The translations under genes and the position numbers were made by a program. From contig NZ_CP034951.1 in assembly GCF_004022485.1 (NCBI RefSeq), positions 2,046,001-2,110,000 on the forward strand: 64,000 bases of DNA. The letters are read 5' to 3'. Source of the stretch: Aequorivita sp. H23M31. GTDB lineage: Bacteria; Bacteroidota; Bacteroidia; Flavobacteriales; Flavobacteriaceae. The notes below the pieces were generated by a model. The model saw only the letters and a list, made by a program, of their open reading frames with translations. It was not told the DNA's origin and ran no database searches. Each line of letters begins with the position of its first letter. Positions within the stretch are counted from its first letter, which is position 1. Positions 10,901 to 19,019 of the stretch are shown here, one piece after another.

Positions 10901-11391
10901 CTGCCTATGTTTTAAATGCGTTCGTAAATACCCTAACAACCATAAATTTAGCAGAAGTTTTTAATTCGCAACCTCAACCCACGTATACGATGGAACCTCC
11001 AGTTGAACTTTGGCAATATCGAAGGGCAGTTTACAATGCATATTTAGACCTCCTAACCCATCTTGTACAGTCATTAAAGGATTGTTTTTGTGACAAGTTC
11101 CTGGTGGATTGTCCAGAATGTGATGAGGACGATAAGGTCTATCTTGGATGTGTGGATATTAGGAACAATCAAGTACATCATATATGCAATTTTACCAAGA
11201 GGAAATATGTAAAATCCTTTAAAACCGTAGAATATTGGATGTCAACAATTCCCGTAATGCCGATTGTAAGAGAGGCTTTTTCCAAATTCTGTTGTATGGT
11301 AATTGAACCCAAGCCGAAAGAAACAGTGGTTAAAGCAAAATACGAAGGAACAATGGAGCCATTGGATCCAAAAGTAATAACACCCCAATAG
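7921..11391 (+). CDS. DUF6519-type large eCIS protein with propeller-like region and cysteine motif
   Basis: A 1156-residue protein beginning with the DUF6519 pattern (FDKTKHYSSVRMQQGRVLTD, then DDWNENE). This family is linked to contractile injection and phage-like particles in Bacteroidota and Cyanobacteria. Residues about 470-500 hold HHKYLHGFGVVCGLKV. Residues about 700-1015 contain repeated strand units (DGRFAYTCGGNNKVYVYSV, SNGDVLYAVG, DGKNNLYAIA, NSAYVLNAFV), consistent with a beta-propeller. The C terminus is cysteine rich (DCFCDKF, DCPECDED, LGCVDIR, HHICNF, KRKYVKSFKTVEYW), a possible metal site. There is no signal peptide. It may be a baseplate-attached shell or receptor-facing part; the function is unproven. 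Confidence 0.75.
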   Translation: MGTFDISRINFDKTKHYSSVRMQQGRVLTDDDWNENERIEDEDFRESKVDIIGPYGTPDDGFLIKNPQFLEGDAIDFDINPGTIYLGGLRLELEAAKETFRTQKDWLQLNPNSYTAGDLREKTRNSLVYIEAWQQAVSAVEDSSLFEVALGGPDTTTRLKIMRRVHLAKSNADNCTEAWDKLKEEWKKQKLGKINEEYERISDTKLTVTFDKSGLSEDNCSPSAIGGYLGAENQAIRVQIVDENHFTWGFDNASPLYRVLLDASNKTITLLTEPKDQYHWPLTGYNVEILPWSAVLPNGEKISEESGFLTKVETSYDPDTTQFTIKDAISPDFGMGWKNRKDREDLEEQTPPEYFYMRIWNRGTDLSSDAAIEFEKDKPITLGQTGIEITISGNEAIRSDFWVIAARPETPNQIVPWEAEKGISSYGVRRFFAPLAIIQWSFSSNQEIKGEVISDCRIPFLPLTDLLSSEDLRLHHKYLHGFGVVCGLKVKCGNKREGIIVETGVALDCEGYMIRVKKPIPYNLVERAIKQKLLNNSGNGRVSVIISRGNNHQPQISIEPFVLESFWDRVLEGTLIKDFWDHCIKNLIELFTANFVIGNEVVPVTREQRRTTAFINLFAQVLNPQSGSFAFISSKSTKTEDLGDGSDEDDLLREFYYKLREQLESETYCGMYDGDRPFPDYIIEPGLDTIFGPPFKIHQKLKTSADGRFAYTCGGNNKVYVYSVGDSQELIQVSTVNGGTNFKLTDIVINSNGDVLYAVGNDNSNTLFAMASIDSESGKLRWKKNSIVSNEQFVSLGIDGKNNLYAIAKAKGLYLINGIGNSTFSPRGIKDFNATGLLHISNFNERWIALAGDNFTNTPISNFDGHLIIDLDSPGQYENTHLIINGNDATNDIISDEQYVYASGNRKDGQRIISRFYFGEFQENASVDVEDNGFIRMAIHTGNQIDYLLFSLSAGCKVLRVPLNREGNFIVDTNFRIPTQLASFDIVVHSKNNSAYVLNAFVNTLTTINLAEVFNSQPQPTYTMEPPVELWQYRRAVYNAYLDLLTHLVQSLKDCFCDKFLVDCPECDEDDKVYLGCVDIRNNQVHHICNFTKRKYVKSFKTVEYWMSTIPVMPIVREAFSKFCCMVIEPKPKETVVKAKYEGTMEPLDPKVITPQ

Positions 11392-11417
11392 TTTATTTAA
11401 TATAAAAGAAAACTATC

Positions 11418-12434
11418 ATGAACGATCTATATGAAATTATCGGAAGAGTAATTGATGGTGCCAAAAAAGGCGGCATTGCAAACTTGCGTGTGGAAGCTTG
11501 GGATAAAGATGTCAAGTACCACGATCTTCTGGGCAGTTGCATCACCAATGCAGATGGGGGATTTGAAATGTCTTTTGATTCTACTTACTTCAGAGAATTC
11601 GCTCCTGAAGAAAAACCTGATATATTCTTTAAAATTTATTTAGGAAAAAAACTGATTAAAAGCACTGAGGACACTCCCTTAAAAAATGCTGAACGTAAGG
11701 TGAATGTAACCCTAACAATAGATTTACCAGAATATATGATGCCAGAAGGAAGAGACCGAGTTTCAACTGAACAAATGTTGAGGATTGCGGCATTTTTTCA
11801 AGATTCGGATTTTGCAGGAGTTTATTCTGATTATAGGAAAAAAGCAGGCACTTCTATCAATCACCTTTCGGATATGATAATGAATACCGTCAATAAATTT
11901 GATTTCGAACCTATAAAACGTTCACCTGTACGGGAGGAAGAAATCATAGATCAGAAATTGGTGGATGTAAAAAAGAATATGGAAAGTCAAAATGTTACCA
12001 TAGGAGAGATTAGGGAATACGATCCAAAGTTGGACAGAACCTCTATTATGGATATTAATTTTATCCACAAAAATATTAAAGAAGGTCAACGCATAAATCT
12101 TTATGAGGAAGAAGGAGTTGTAAAATACTATACCTTTGCAAATGAAAAAACGGAAAGTAGATCAGAAACACCCCTTCAGAATACCACAACAGAGAAAAGG
12201 CCAGATGAGGTTGTGACTTTAAAGACCGAGGTTAGCCAATTAAAAAGACAATTAAATGAGGTACACGCCACGCATCAAAGAGAAATTTCTTTACGGGATG
12301 AGCGGATAAAAAAACTAGAAAAATCCGTAACCCAGTTTGATAAATTCTCCTCTGAATTTGAGTCACTTAAAAATCAGGTTTCCCAACTCTCCAAAACCCC
12401 AAAGAAACCCATCCGAAAAAAAGATGATAAATAA
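11418..12434 (+). CDS. eCIS-associated protein: regulatory-like beta domain plus C-terminal coiled coil
   Basis: The 338-residue last gene of the eCIS run. Residues 1-95 resemble a carboxypeptidase-regulatory/transthyretin-like beta sandwich (YEIIGRVIDGAKKGGIANLRVEAW, quoted here as family pattern start IIGRVIDG, then ITNADGGFEMSF and DIFFKIY). A charged linker follows, and residues about 255-330 form a lysine/glutamate heptad-like coiled coil ending in a basic KKPIRKKDDK tail. It starts 26 bp after the DUF6519-type gene and is followed by two hairpins. A tip, adaptor or cargo-binding protein is possible. Neither toxin motifs nor a signal peptide are visible. Confidence 0.65.
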   Translation: MNDLYEIIGRVIDGAKKGGIANLRVEAWDKDVKYHDLLGSCITNADGGFEMSFDSTYFREFAPEEKPDIFFKIYLGKKLIKSTEDTPLKNAERKVNVTLTIDLPEYMMPEGRDRVSTEQMLRIAAFFQDSDFAGVYSDYRKKAGTSINHLSDMIMNTVNKFDFEPIKRSPVREEEIIDQKLVDVKKNMESQNVTIGEIREYDPKLDRTSIMDINFIHKNIKEGQRINLYEEEGVVKYYTFANEKTESRSETPLQNTTTEKRPDEVVTLKTEVSQLKRQLNEVHATHQREISLRDERIKKLEKSVTQFDKFSSEFESLKNQVSQLSKTPKKPIRKKDDK

Positions 12435-12459
12435 ACGATATCGATATTGATTCTGCTTG

Positions 12460-12486
12460 TTTAAAGAAGGAGTCACTTTCTTTAAA
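12460..12486 (+). repeat. Perfect 9-bp inverted repeat after the eCIS operon
   Basis: TTTAAAGAA (12460-12468) is mirrored by TTCTTTAAA (12478-12486) around a 9-base loop, with an A run after it. It lies 26 bp after the last eCIS stop and just before a stronger terminator hairpin. It may be an RNA 3'-end structure or part of a double terminator. Confidence 0.5.
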
Positions 12487-12493
12487 AAAAAAC

Positions 12494-12530
12494 AAAACTC
12501 CCGAGTTTAGAAGAACTTTGGGAGTTTTTT
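12494..12530 (+). terminator. Intrinsic terminator of the eCIS operon
   Basis: AAAACTCCC pairs with GGGAG and the following T run (TTTTTT at 12525-12530). The A run on the 5' side gives a U tract on the other strand too, so it could also stop the convergent minus-strand PLP gene. Confidence 0.8.
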
Positions 12531-12567
12531 GATGGTTTTATATATTGATGGCAATCTCTATAATGCG

Positions 12568-14412
12568 CTACATTTCTTGCACAAATTCAAAAAAAACTTT
12601 TTTGTGAAGATCCAGATTTAAATTAGGTGAAACCGAAACCCGAACGATATAGTCCTTATCTCCTTCCTTGGTTGTGCCTTGGGTTGAGGTAGCTGGGATA
12701 GTCCAATAGCATCCTTTAAGTTGCCCGTAGCTAACGCAAAATTTACTTTCGCTGGGAATTTCGGAAATCATTTTATTGATCAATTTTAGATTGAGTTGTC
12801 TTTTATGCGCTTCCTTTTCTTCAACAGAGTTTCCTTTCGTAGGAAGATCCAATGAAAAAACAGAAGGCGTAAATCCTTGTTCGGCTAATTCCTCCGAAAC
12901 AAAATTGATTTTTGCATCAGGCAAAATGGTATGGATATAAGTTACAAACTCTCTCGTATTTTTATATGCATCCTTAATTCTTTCGTTCATCGATGGCAAT
13001 TGTTCCGCAAGTATTTTATATTGAAGCGCTGTTGCCTCATTATCACAGAGCGCCAAATGCTTTTCTATTTTCCCCATTAAATCTGCCGTTTTAGCATTTG
13101 CAACGCAATAACCAGCAGTACATCTACCTCCACTGGGGAATTTTGATCCACTAGCATAAGAAAGTGCCCGAACTTCGGAAAGCACTTCCCCATTTCCTAA
13201 AAAATGATAATTGGGACAAAAAGTTTGATCTAAAATAAAAACAGGTTCGATAGCTGAATTTCCTTCCGCAGTTTTCCGCTTTTTACCCAATACATCTTTC
13301 AACGCCTCCAAATCAGGAACCTCCACTCTCGGGTTTGTGGGAATCTCGGCAATGATGTAAGGAATAGCATCCTCATGTGCTATTTGGGTCAAAATCGTTT
13401 CCAAGCTTTGGACCATATCATTTTCCCTATCCACTAGTAAATCCACTATTTCAACATTATTAAAACAAGCAGCTACCCGTCTGGCTTGGTCATTGGTTCC
13501 ACCATAGCAATTGGGAGGAACGATAAATTTGATTTTCTTTCCTTTATATGTTTCTTGAGCATCATCAATTAACCCCATCATAATGGCGTATTGAATGGAT
13601 AGACCACTGGAAGCTACCAACGGTTTTGTATCTACTCCGGTTATCTGGTTAATATTATCCAGAACTTGTTTCTTGTCTAACCCAACATCTTCCTTATGTG
13701 AAGAAAAAGAAGATTTCCCTATTAGAATTTGAAGAGCAGTAAAACAATTCGCCGGTGTCATAGCAATGGTTTCCCTACGACGTACATGTTGTATTTCGGA
13801 AATGTAATTTTGATTTTGTTCTCCGTTCACTAATAAAATACTTCCAAAAGAAGGATGAAGATGAACATAGAAGTCAATTTGTGGAAGTAGATTAAAATTT
13901 TCGATGGTATCGGTTTGGGAAATAAAGATCGTACTGCCATCAAAAGAAGCAATTTCGCCTACGCTACTAACTTTTTTCAATTCAAATTTATACCCATATA
14001 TTTTTTCTAAAACATCTATATCAAAAAAATCCGGCAGTTTGTCGGTATAAACAATTTGGGTGTTTTTATTCGCTAGCAGAATCGTTCTAAGAATTGCCAT
14101 CACCGGAATAGTTTGGGAGGAAAAGGCAATAACATTTTCTGCATCCAACTCATTTAATTTGGCAATTGCCCATTCCAAAACGCAGGATAAAGGATGTCCT
14201 AATCGGATGTAATCGTAAGCAGTTGGTAATTTCTCTAGCGCGGAAGTTAGATAGATGTCGTGTTCGTATAAATTTTCGAATTGCTCCAAAAACTCAGTTT
14301 TAGCCAATTCTTCATTATAAATATCCAAGCGATGCGTAGTTATATCCAACCATCCTTTTGGAACATTCTCCAGCACATTTTTAATATAATTCAGCACATT
14401 TTCTTCTTTCAT
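12568..14412 (-). CDS. Cys/Met-metabolism-type PLP-dependent enzyme (cystathionine gamma-synthase fold)
   Basis: A 614-residue cytosolic fold-type I PLP enzyme, longer than the usual 380-420 residues of cystathionine synthases and lyases. The N-terminal 200 residues are an extra region, and the PLP-binding core follows. The probable Schiff-base lysine is Lys424 in SYASGSKFPSGGRC, and FILDQTFCPNYHF upstream supplies the conserved Asp. This long type occurs in many flavobacteria with no firmly assigned substrate; sulfur amino acid turnover is inferred. It converges on the eCIS terminator and stands alone between two terminators. Confidence 0.75.
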   Translation of the reverse strand: MKEENVLNYIKNVLENVPKGWLDITTHRLDIYNEELAKTEFLEQFENLYEHDIYLTSALEKLPTAYDYIRLGHPLSCVLEWAIAKLNELDAENVIAFSSQTIPVMAILRTILLANKNTQIVYTDKLPDFFDIDVLEKIYGYKFELKKVSSVGEIASFDGSTIFISQTDTIENFNLLPQIDFYVHLHPSFGSILLVNGEQNQNYISEIQHVRRRETIAMTPANCFTALQILIGKSSFSSHKEDVGLDKKQVLDNINQITGVDTKPLVASSGLSIQYAIMMGLIDDAQETYKGKKIKFIVPPNCYGGTNDQARRVAACFNNVEIVDLLVDRENDMVQSLETILTQIAHEDAIPYIIAEIPTNPRVEVPDLEALKDVLGKKRKTAEGNSAIEPVFILDQTFCPNYHFLGNGEVLSEVRALSYASGSKFPSGGRCTAGYCVANAKTADLMGKIEKHLALCDNEATALQYKILAEQLPSMNERIKDAYKNTREFVTYIHTILPDAKINFVSEELAEQGFTPSVFSLDLPTKGNSVEEKEAHKRQLNLKLINKMISEIPSESKFCVSYGQLKGCYWTIPATSTQGTTKEGDKDYIVRVSVSPNLNLDLHKKVFFEFVQEM

Positions 14413-14508
14413 AGATCTTTTTTTAAAGAGCTTCGAAATTACATTAATTAGCTTAAGTTGAAAAATACATCAAGCCAAACCTTTCTAAATGTCGATAGAG
14501 ATTGATAA

Positions 14509-14541
14509 AAAAACGACCAGATTAGAGACCCAGTCGTTTTT
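14509..14541 (-). terminator. Bidirectional intrinsic terminator after the zinc peptidase
   Basis: AAAAACGAC (14509-14517) pairs with GTCGTTTTT (14533-14541). The A/T tracts on both sides allow termination in either direction. It lies 22 bp beyond the stop of the minus-strand zinc peptidase. Confidence 0.75.
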
Positions 14542-14562
14542 AAATTTATTCTAAGAAGGGAA

Positions 14563-15252
14563 TTATCTTCTTCCCATAAAAATTGAAATAAAATATAGCA
14601 AGGTTGCTAATGAGCCGATTGCCGAAACCACATAAGTTCTAGCGGCCCATTTCAAAGCGTCTTTAGCGCCTTCGTGTTCTTGCGGCGTTAGCATATGGCT
14701 CCTTTCCAACCATACCAAAGCGCGTTTACTTGCATCAAATTCAACCGGTAGGGTGATAAAAGCAAAGGCAGTAGTAACGGCAAAAAGGATAATACCTACC
14801 AAAAAGATCCAACTTCCAAATGCCGATCCTGTGGCGAAAAGGATTAATCCAGCCATAATAACGAAATTGGAAAGTTTACTGGAAATACTTACCGCTGGTA
14901 CGATTACCGAGCGCAGTTTCAACCACGAATAAGCTGTAGCATGCTGAACGGCGTGACCACATTCGTGGGCCGCAACTGCAGCTGCTGCCGCATTTCTTTG
15001 GAGGTAAACAGGTTCACTTAAGTTTACCGTTTTCTTTGCGGGATCGTAATGATCAGTCAATTGTCCGGGAACGGAAATGACCTTTACATCATGGATTCCG
15101 TTATCCGCCAACATTTTTTCGGCGATTTCCTTTCCGCTCATTCCATTTTGAAGGTGGATCTGCGAATATTTTTTAAATTTACTTTTTAATTGATGACTAA
15201 CTAGCCAGCTCACTAAAAAGATAACTCCTGCAATCAAATAGTATCCTATCAT
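14563..15252 (-). CDS. Membrane zinc metallopeptidase (YugP-like, neutral Zn peptidase 2 family)
   Basis: A 229-residue protein. An N-terminal membrane segment (residues 2-17) is followed by the zinc motif HECGHAVQH with His96, Glu97 and His100. Further hydrophobic segments lie near 125-165 and at the C terminus. The pattern SEPVYLQRNAAAAAVAAHECGH (here in parts: EPVYLQRN and AAHECGH) is typical of the YugP family, a widespread membrane peptidase group whose natural substrates are largely unknown. The length is normal. It is probably monocistronic, between leuS and a bidirectional terminator. Confidence 0.88.
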   Translation of the reverse strand: MIGYYLIAGVIFLVSWLVSHQLKSKFKKYSQIHLQNGMSGKEIAEKMLADNGIHDVKVISVPGQLTDHYDPAKKTVNLSEPVYLQRNAAAAAVAAHECGHAVQHATAYSWLKLRSVIVPAVSISSKLSNFVIMAGLILFATGSAFGSWIFLVGIILFAVTTAFAFITLPVEFDASKRALVWLERSHMLTPQEHEGAKDALKWAARTYVVSAIGSLATLLYFISIFMGRR

Positions 15253-15299
15253 TTTATTTTAGTTCTTTAAGTGTGTATTCTCTCTTCGTCCTCTGCGGC

Positions 15300-15342
15300 T
15301 TTCCGGTGATAATAACCGCGAAGGCGCAAAGAACGCAAAGTA
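15300..15342. repeat. Dispersed 'CGCAAAGAACGCAAAG' type repeat
   Basis: Between leuS and the zinc peptidase is a run of related words (CCGCGAAGGCGCAAAGAA, then CGCAAAG). This style of imperfect repeat is common between flavobacterial genes. It makes no reading frame. Confidence 0.45.
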
Positions 15343-15366
15343 TATAGCAAATAGTATGCAAAATTT

Positions 15367-18300
15367 TTACCCTACAATATTCACGATTTTTCCGGGTACA
15401 ACTATCACTTTTTTGGGCGTACGTCCTTCTAAATAATGAATTGTTTTTTCATGTGCCATTACGGCAGATTCGATTTCATCCTTGCTCAGATCCAATGGCA
15501 GTTCTAGAGTGAAACGCATTTTCCCATTGAAAGAGATAGGGTATTCCTTAGTGTTTTCTACCAAATACTTTTCCTCAAATTTAGGGAAAGGTGCAGTGGA
15601 AATACTTTCTGAATGTCCCAGCTTCTGCCATAGCTCCTCGGCGATATGTGGCGCATAAGGAGAAATAAGAATCGCGAGAGGCTCCAACACTTCTCGCGAA
15701 GTACATTTCTGGGCTGTAAGTTCATTTACCGCAATCATAAAAGTAGAAACAGAAGTATTAAAATGGAAATTCTCGATGTCCTCCTGAACTTTTTTGATGG
15801 TTTTGTGAAGGATTTTCAAGTCCTCCCCAGACCCCTTGTTCCCCTCCGGGGGAGTGTCAGTTACGTAAAAACTTTCGTCTGGTCCGGAATGATATAATTT
15901 CCAAAGTTTTTTGAGGAATCCGTGAACGCCGGTAATTCCGGCCATGTTCCAAGGTTTTGCCTGTTCAAGTGGACCGAGGAACATTTCATACATTCTTAGA
16001 GTGTCCGCGCCATATTTTTCGCAAATCTCATCGGGATTTACCACATTGTATTTGGATTTGGACATTTTTTCGACTTCTCTTGAAACTTTAAAGTCCCCTC
16101 CTGGCCTCCCCTGAGGGGAGGAGCTTGGCTCGTAAATACTTCCATCTTCAAGGATGAAAATTGCATTTTTATATTCTTCTCTCCAGTTTTTGAAGGCTTC
16201 GATGTATAGGTTGTTATGAGAATCCACGAATGAAACGTCTGCGTGAATTTTCATATCAGTCTCTGTAATTACTAAACTTTGGTCAGCTTCCGAAGCCATT
16301 TTCCCAATTATGTCAATATAGTTTCCAGATTTATATATGCCTTCGGATATAAATATAAATGGACTGAAGGTACTTGGATAAAAGTGAACAAACGCACTCT
16401 CCCCCAAAATCATCCCCTGATTAATCAACTTTTTAAATGGTTCTTCCACAGGGACCAAACCGCGGTCGTGCAGGAATTTTACCCAAAACCGGCTATATAG
16501 CAAATGTCCGGTGGCGTGTTCGCTTCCGCCAATATATAAGTCCACGTTTTGCCAGTAATCCAATGCTTCTTTTGAGGCGAAAACTTCATCGCGTTTACTA
16601 TCTGGATCATTTTTACCGGGTTCCATATATCGGAAAAGGTACCAGCTGCTTCCCGCCCAACCAGGCATGGTGTTTAATTCCAATGTGTAGATTCCATTTT
16701 CATTAGAAGACCCTTCGACTGCGCTCAGGGTGACATTTGGAACAACTTTTTTGTTTTTTTCATCCCAACTCCAGTTATCAGCGCGACCTAAAGGTGGCTC
16801 TCCGGTTTCCGTTGGAAGGTATTTTTCAACTTCGGGTAACCGTAAGGGCAAATATTCAGGTGAAATTGCCTGTGGCATCCCATCCTTATAATAAATAGGA
16901 AACGGTTCTCCCCAATAGCGTTGACGGCTAAAAACCGCATCACGAAGTCGGTAATTAATTTTGCCTTTACCAATTCCTTCTTCTTCCAAAGCTGCAATGA
17001 TTTTATCCGTGGCCTGTTGATAGTTTAGGCCATCCAGAAAATCACTATTGGTTATAATCGTATTTTCCTTATCGGAATATGCTTCCTCAGAAATATCGGC
17101 ATCCTTAAAAATATTTGGAATAGGAATATTAAAATGTTTCGCAAAATCATAATCCCGCTGATCCCCGCAAGGAACGCTCATAACTGCCCCAGTACCATAA
17201 CCTGCCAAAACATAATCCCCAATCCAAATTGGAAGTGGTTCTCCCGTGAACGGATGTTCTGCATAGGCACCAGTGAAAACTCCTGTAATGGATTTTACAT
17301 CGGCCATACGCTCCCGCTCGCTTCGTTTGGCAGTTTTTTCTATATACTTTTCAACTTCTTCTTTTTGTTCTGGAGTGGTGATTTTTGAAACCAGATCGTG
17401 CTCGGGAGCTAAAACCATGAAGCTTACGCCGAAGATGGTGTCGGGGCGGGTTGTGAATACCGAAATCCCCCTAACCCCCAAAGGGGGAATCTCACTCTGC
17501 TCTAAGGTTTTGGAAATTGTGTCTAAGACTTTATCAATGTTTCCGAGAACTTCTTCATTTGTAAAGCGAATTACCCTATATCCTAGCTCATTTAAAATTG
17601 AAGTCCTGGTTTCATCTTTTTCCTTCCGGTTCTCATGTATTCCTCCGTCAACCTCAATTACCAATTTCTTTGAAAGACAAACAAAATCGGCTATATAATC
17701 ATCAACTAGGTGTTGCCTTCTAAACTTGTACTCTAATTTTTTGGACTTCAAGCATTCCCATAGCATGGCTTCGGCCTCGGTAGGCTTATTTCTCATATCC
17801 TTAGCCCTTTCCAACAATAAACTTGAATTATTGCCGCCCGTCATATATCCGGGCCGAGTTCCTTCCCCTTTGGGGAAGGTTAGGATGGGGAATTTGACAG
17901 AAGCTCCTTTACTTCTTCCAATCCAATTAGTCTGAGAATCCTTCAACTGTTGCGGCCAGTCTATATCTTCTAAACCATCAAGTAAGCGCTGGGCGTATGC
18001 GGTGATTCGCATGCTCCATTGTTTCATTTTTTTTCGGATAACGGGAAAGCCTCCTCTTTCAGAAACACCGTTTACTATTTCGTCATTGGCTAAAACGGTT
18101 CCTAATTGCGGACACCAGTTAACTTCTGTTTCAGCGAGATAGGTAAGTCGGTATTTTAAAAGGATTTCCTGTTTTCTGGTTTCGGAAAAATCCAACCATT
18201 CTGAGGCAGTGAATTTTTCGGTGCCTTCATCACAAACAGCATTAATTTTTTTATTCCCTTCCGAAGAAAATATACTGCGCAATTCTTCTACCGAACGTGC

Positions 18301-18780
18301 TTTGTTTTTTTCATTATCATACCAACTATCAAAAAGTTGAAGAAAAATCCATTGTGTCCATTTATAATATTCAGGATTGCTAGTACGGACTTCGCGGCTC
18401 CAATCGAACGAAAATCCAATTTTATCGAGTTGTTCACGATATCTGGCAATATTCTCTTCAGTAGTTTTTGCGGGATGCTGCCCTGTTTGGATGGCATACT
18501 GTTCCGCGGGCAATCCAAAGGAATCATATCCCATGGGATGCAACACATTAAAACCTTGGTGGCGTTTGTATCGCGAATAGATATCACTGGCAATATAACC
18601 TAGCGGATGGCCAACGTGAAGTCCGGCTCCTGAGGGATAGGGAAACATGTCCAAAACATAGTACTTTGGTTTGTTCCCCTCGCCTTCGCTTGAATCAGGA
18701 TTATAGGCTTTAAATGTTTGATTTTTAGCCCAGTATTCTTGCCATTTGGCTTCTATTTCCTTGAAGTGATATTTACTCAT
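15367..18780 (-). CDS. leuS: Leucyl-tRNA synthetase carrying several in-frame mobile insertions
   Basis: Charges tRNA-Leu in the cytosol. At 1137 residues it is roughly 200 longer than usual flavobacterial LeuRS. The catalytic core is intact: HVGH (55-58) is the HIGH motif, KMSKS is 905-909, and the zinc/CP1 and anticodon regions are recognisable. The excess is explained by inserts. Residues about 298-440, between GASVKF and VFTTRPDT in the editing domain, are a DUF559 nuclease-like module. Small repeats add [10 protein letters not shown] (683-692), [10 protein letters not shown] (886-895) and [12 protein letters not shown] (974-985); residues 28-39 may hold another. All keep the frame and the gene has no stops, so the enzyme is expected to be made. 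The start is ATG at 18780. Essentiality argues that the insertions are tolerated. Confidence 0.95.
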   Translation of the reverse strand: MSKYHFKEIEAKWQEYWAKNQTFKAYNPDSSEGEGNKPKYYVLDMFPYPSGAGLHVGHPLGYIASDIYSRYKRHQGFNVLHPMGYDSFGLPAEQYAIQTGQHPAKTTEENIARYREQLDKIGFSFDWSREVRTSNPEYYKWTQWIFLQLFDSWYDNEKNKARSVEELRSIFSSEGNKKINAVCDEGTEKFTASEWLDFSETRKQEILLKYRLTYLAETEVNWCPQLGTVLANDEIVNGVSERGGFPVIRKKMKQWSMRITAYAQRLLDGLEDIDWPQQLKDSQTNWIGRSKGASVKFPILTFPKGEGTRPGYMTGGNNSSLLLERAKDMRNKPTEAEAMLWECLKSKKLEYKFRRQHLVDDYIADFVCLSKKLVIEVDGGIHENRKEKDETRTSILNELGYRVIRFTNEEVLGNIDKVLDTISKTLEQSEIPPLGVRGISVFTTRPDTIFGVSFMVLAPEHDLVSKITTPEQKEEVEKYIEKTAKRSERERMADVKSITGVFTGAYAEHPFTGEPLPIWIGDYVLAGYGTGAVMSVPCGDQRDYDFAKHFNIPIPNIFKDADISEEAYSDKENTIITNSDFLDGLNYQQATDKIIAALEEEGIGKGKINYRLRDAVFSRQRYWGEPFPIYYKDGMPQAISPEYLPLRLPEVEKYLPTETGEPPLGRADNWSWDEKNKKVVPNVTLSAVEGSSNENGIYTLELNTMPGWAGSSWYLFRYMEPGKNDPDSKRDEVFASKEALDYWQNVDLYIGGSEHATGHLLYSRFWVKFLHDRGLVPVEEPFKKLINQGMILGESAFVHFYPSTFSPFIFISEGIYKSGNYIDIIGKMASEADQSLVITETDMKIHADVSFVDSHNNLYIEAFKNWREEYKNAIFILEDGSIYEPSSSPQGRPGGDFKVSREVEKMSKSKYNVVNPDEICEKYGADTLRMYEMFLGPLEQAKPWNMAGITGVHGFLKKLWKLYHSGPDESFYVTDTPPEGNKGSGEDLKILHKTIKKVQEDIENFHFNTSVSTFMIAVNELTAQKCTSREVLEPLAILISPYAPHIAEELWQKLGHSESISTAPFPKFEEKYLVENTKEYPISFNGKMRFTLELPLDLSKDEIESAVMAHEKTIHYLEGRTPKKVIVVPGKIVNIVG
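15825..15860. repeat. Palindromic repeat inserted in-frame in leuS (copy A)
   Basis: The + strand reads CCCCAGACCCCTTG, then TTCCCCTCCGGGGGAG. The layout (a C-rich lead, then a CCCC/GGGG hairpin) matches the ends of the DUF559 element at 17467-17892. It adds [12 protein letters not shown] to LeuRS near the anticodon-binding domain. Confidence 0.7.
16095..16123. repeat. Palindromic repeat inserted in-frame in leuS (copy B)
   Basis: The + strand reads CCCCTCCTGGCCT, then CCCCTGAGGGGAGGA. It has the same lead-plus-hairpin layout as the DUF559 element ends. It encodes [10 protein letters not shown], 9 residues before the KMSKS loop, where relatives have no such sequence. Confidence 0.7.
16711..16735. 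repeat. Short dispersed repeat in leuS (CCCTTCGACTGCGCTCAGGG type)
   Basis: A 25-bp word starting CCCTTCGACTGCGCTCAGGG and ending TGACA, with CCCT/AGGG at its hairpin ends. Words of this type recur in many bacterial genomes, usually between genes. Here it is read in-frame as VTLSAVEG inside LeuRS, just before the [11 protein letters not shown] motif. Confidence 0.65.
17467..17892 (-). mobile_element. 426-bp DUF559 (Vsr-like) nuclease element embedded in-frame in leuS
   Basis: The element is exactly 142 codons, bounded by imperfect inverted repeats. The left end is CCCCCTAACCCCCAAAGGGG (17467-17486) plus GAAT; the right end is the perfect palindrome CCTTCCCCTTTGGGGAAGG (17861-17879) followed by TTAGGATGGGGAA. 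Between them is a complete DUF559 domain: [16 protein letters not shown], then [39 protein letters not shown]. The probable PD-(D/E)XK residues are Asp365, Glu376 and Asp378 of LeuRS numbering. There are no intein splice motifs (no Cys/Ser start, no His-Asn end), so it is expected to stay in the protein. An internal ATG (LeuRS Met313) could also start a free nuclease. Confidence 0.85.
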
Positions 18781-19019
18781 TATAAGTGTTTCAAATGTAA
18801 ATGGACTCCGAAGAAAAATCGCCGGAATTTGTGTGCAAATTTACGTCTATTGTACTAAATGCCTAATAACAATTACAAAATCTATAATAAGTTCTTATTT
18901 AGGCATTCAGTCTTCCAAAATATAAAATAGCGCTTACAGACTAAAGACAAAACTTTAAACGTTGTTTAGCGTAGGATACAAAATTACTTGTATTTTTACC
19001 CCCAAATTCAAAAAAGCAT

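Noticed and set aside
371..12434. The structural run as a prophage
   Set aside because: No capsid, terminase, portal, integrase or lysis genes are seen, and DUF6519-type genes belong to eCIS-like clusters. The upstream part is out of view, so this is not absolute.
17273..17698. Long plus-strand frames opposite leuS
   Set aside because: They are shadows of the leuS frame with no recognisable domain or start context.
17467..17892. LeuRS insert as an intein
   Set aside because: No Cys/Ser at the N edge, no His-Asn at the C edge and no HINT-fold motifs; the insert is a bare DUF559 domain with palindromic ends.
15367..18780. leuS as a pseudogene or a gene fusion
   Set aside because: The frame is open over 1137 codons, both catalytic motifs are intact, and all inserts keep frame.
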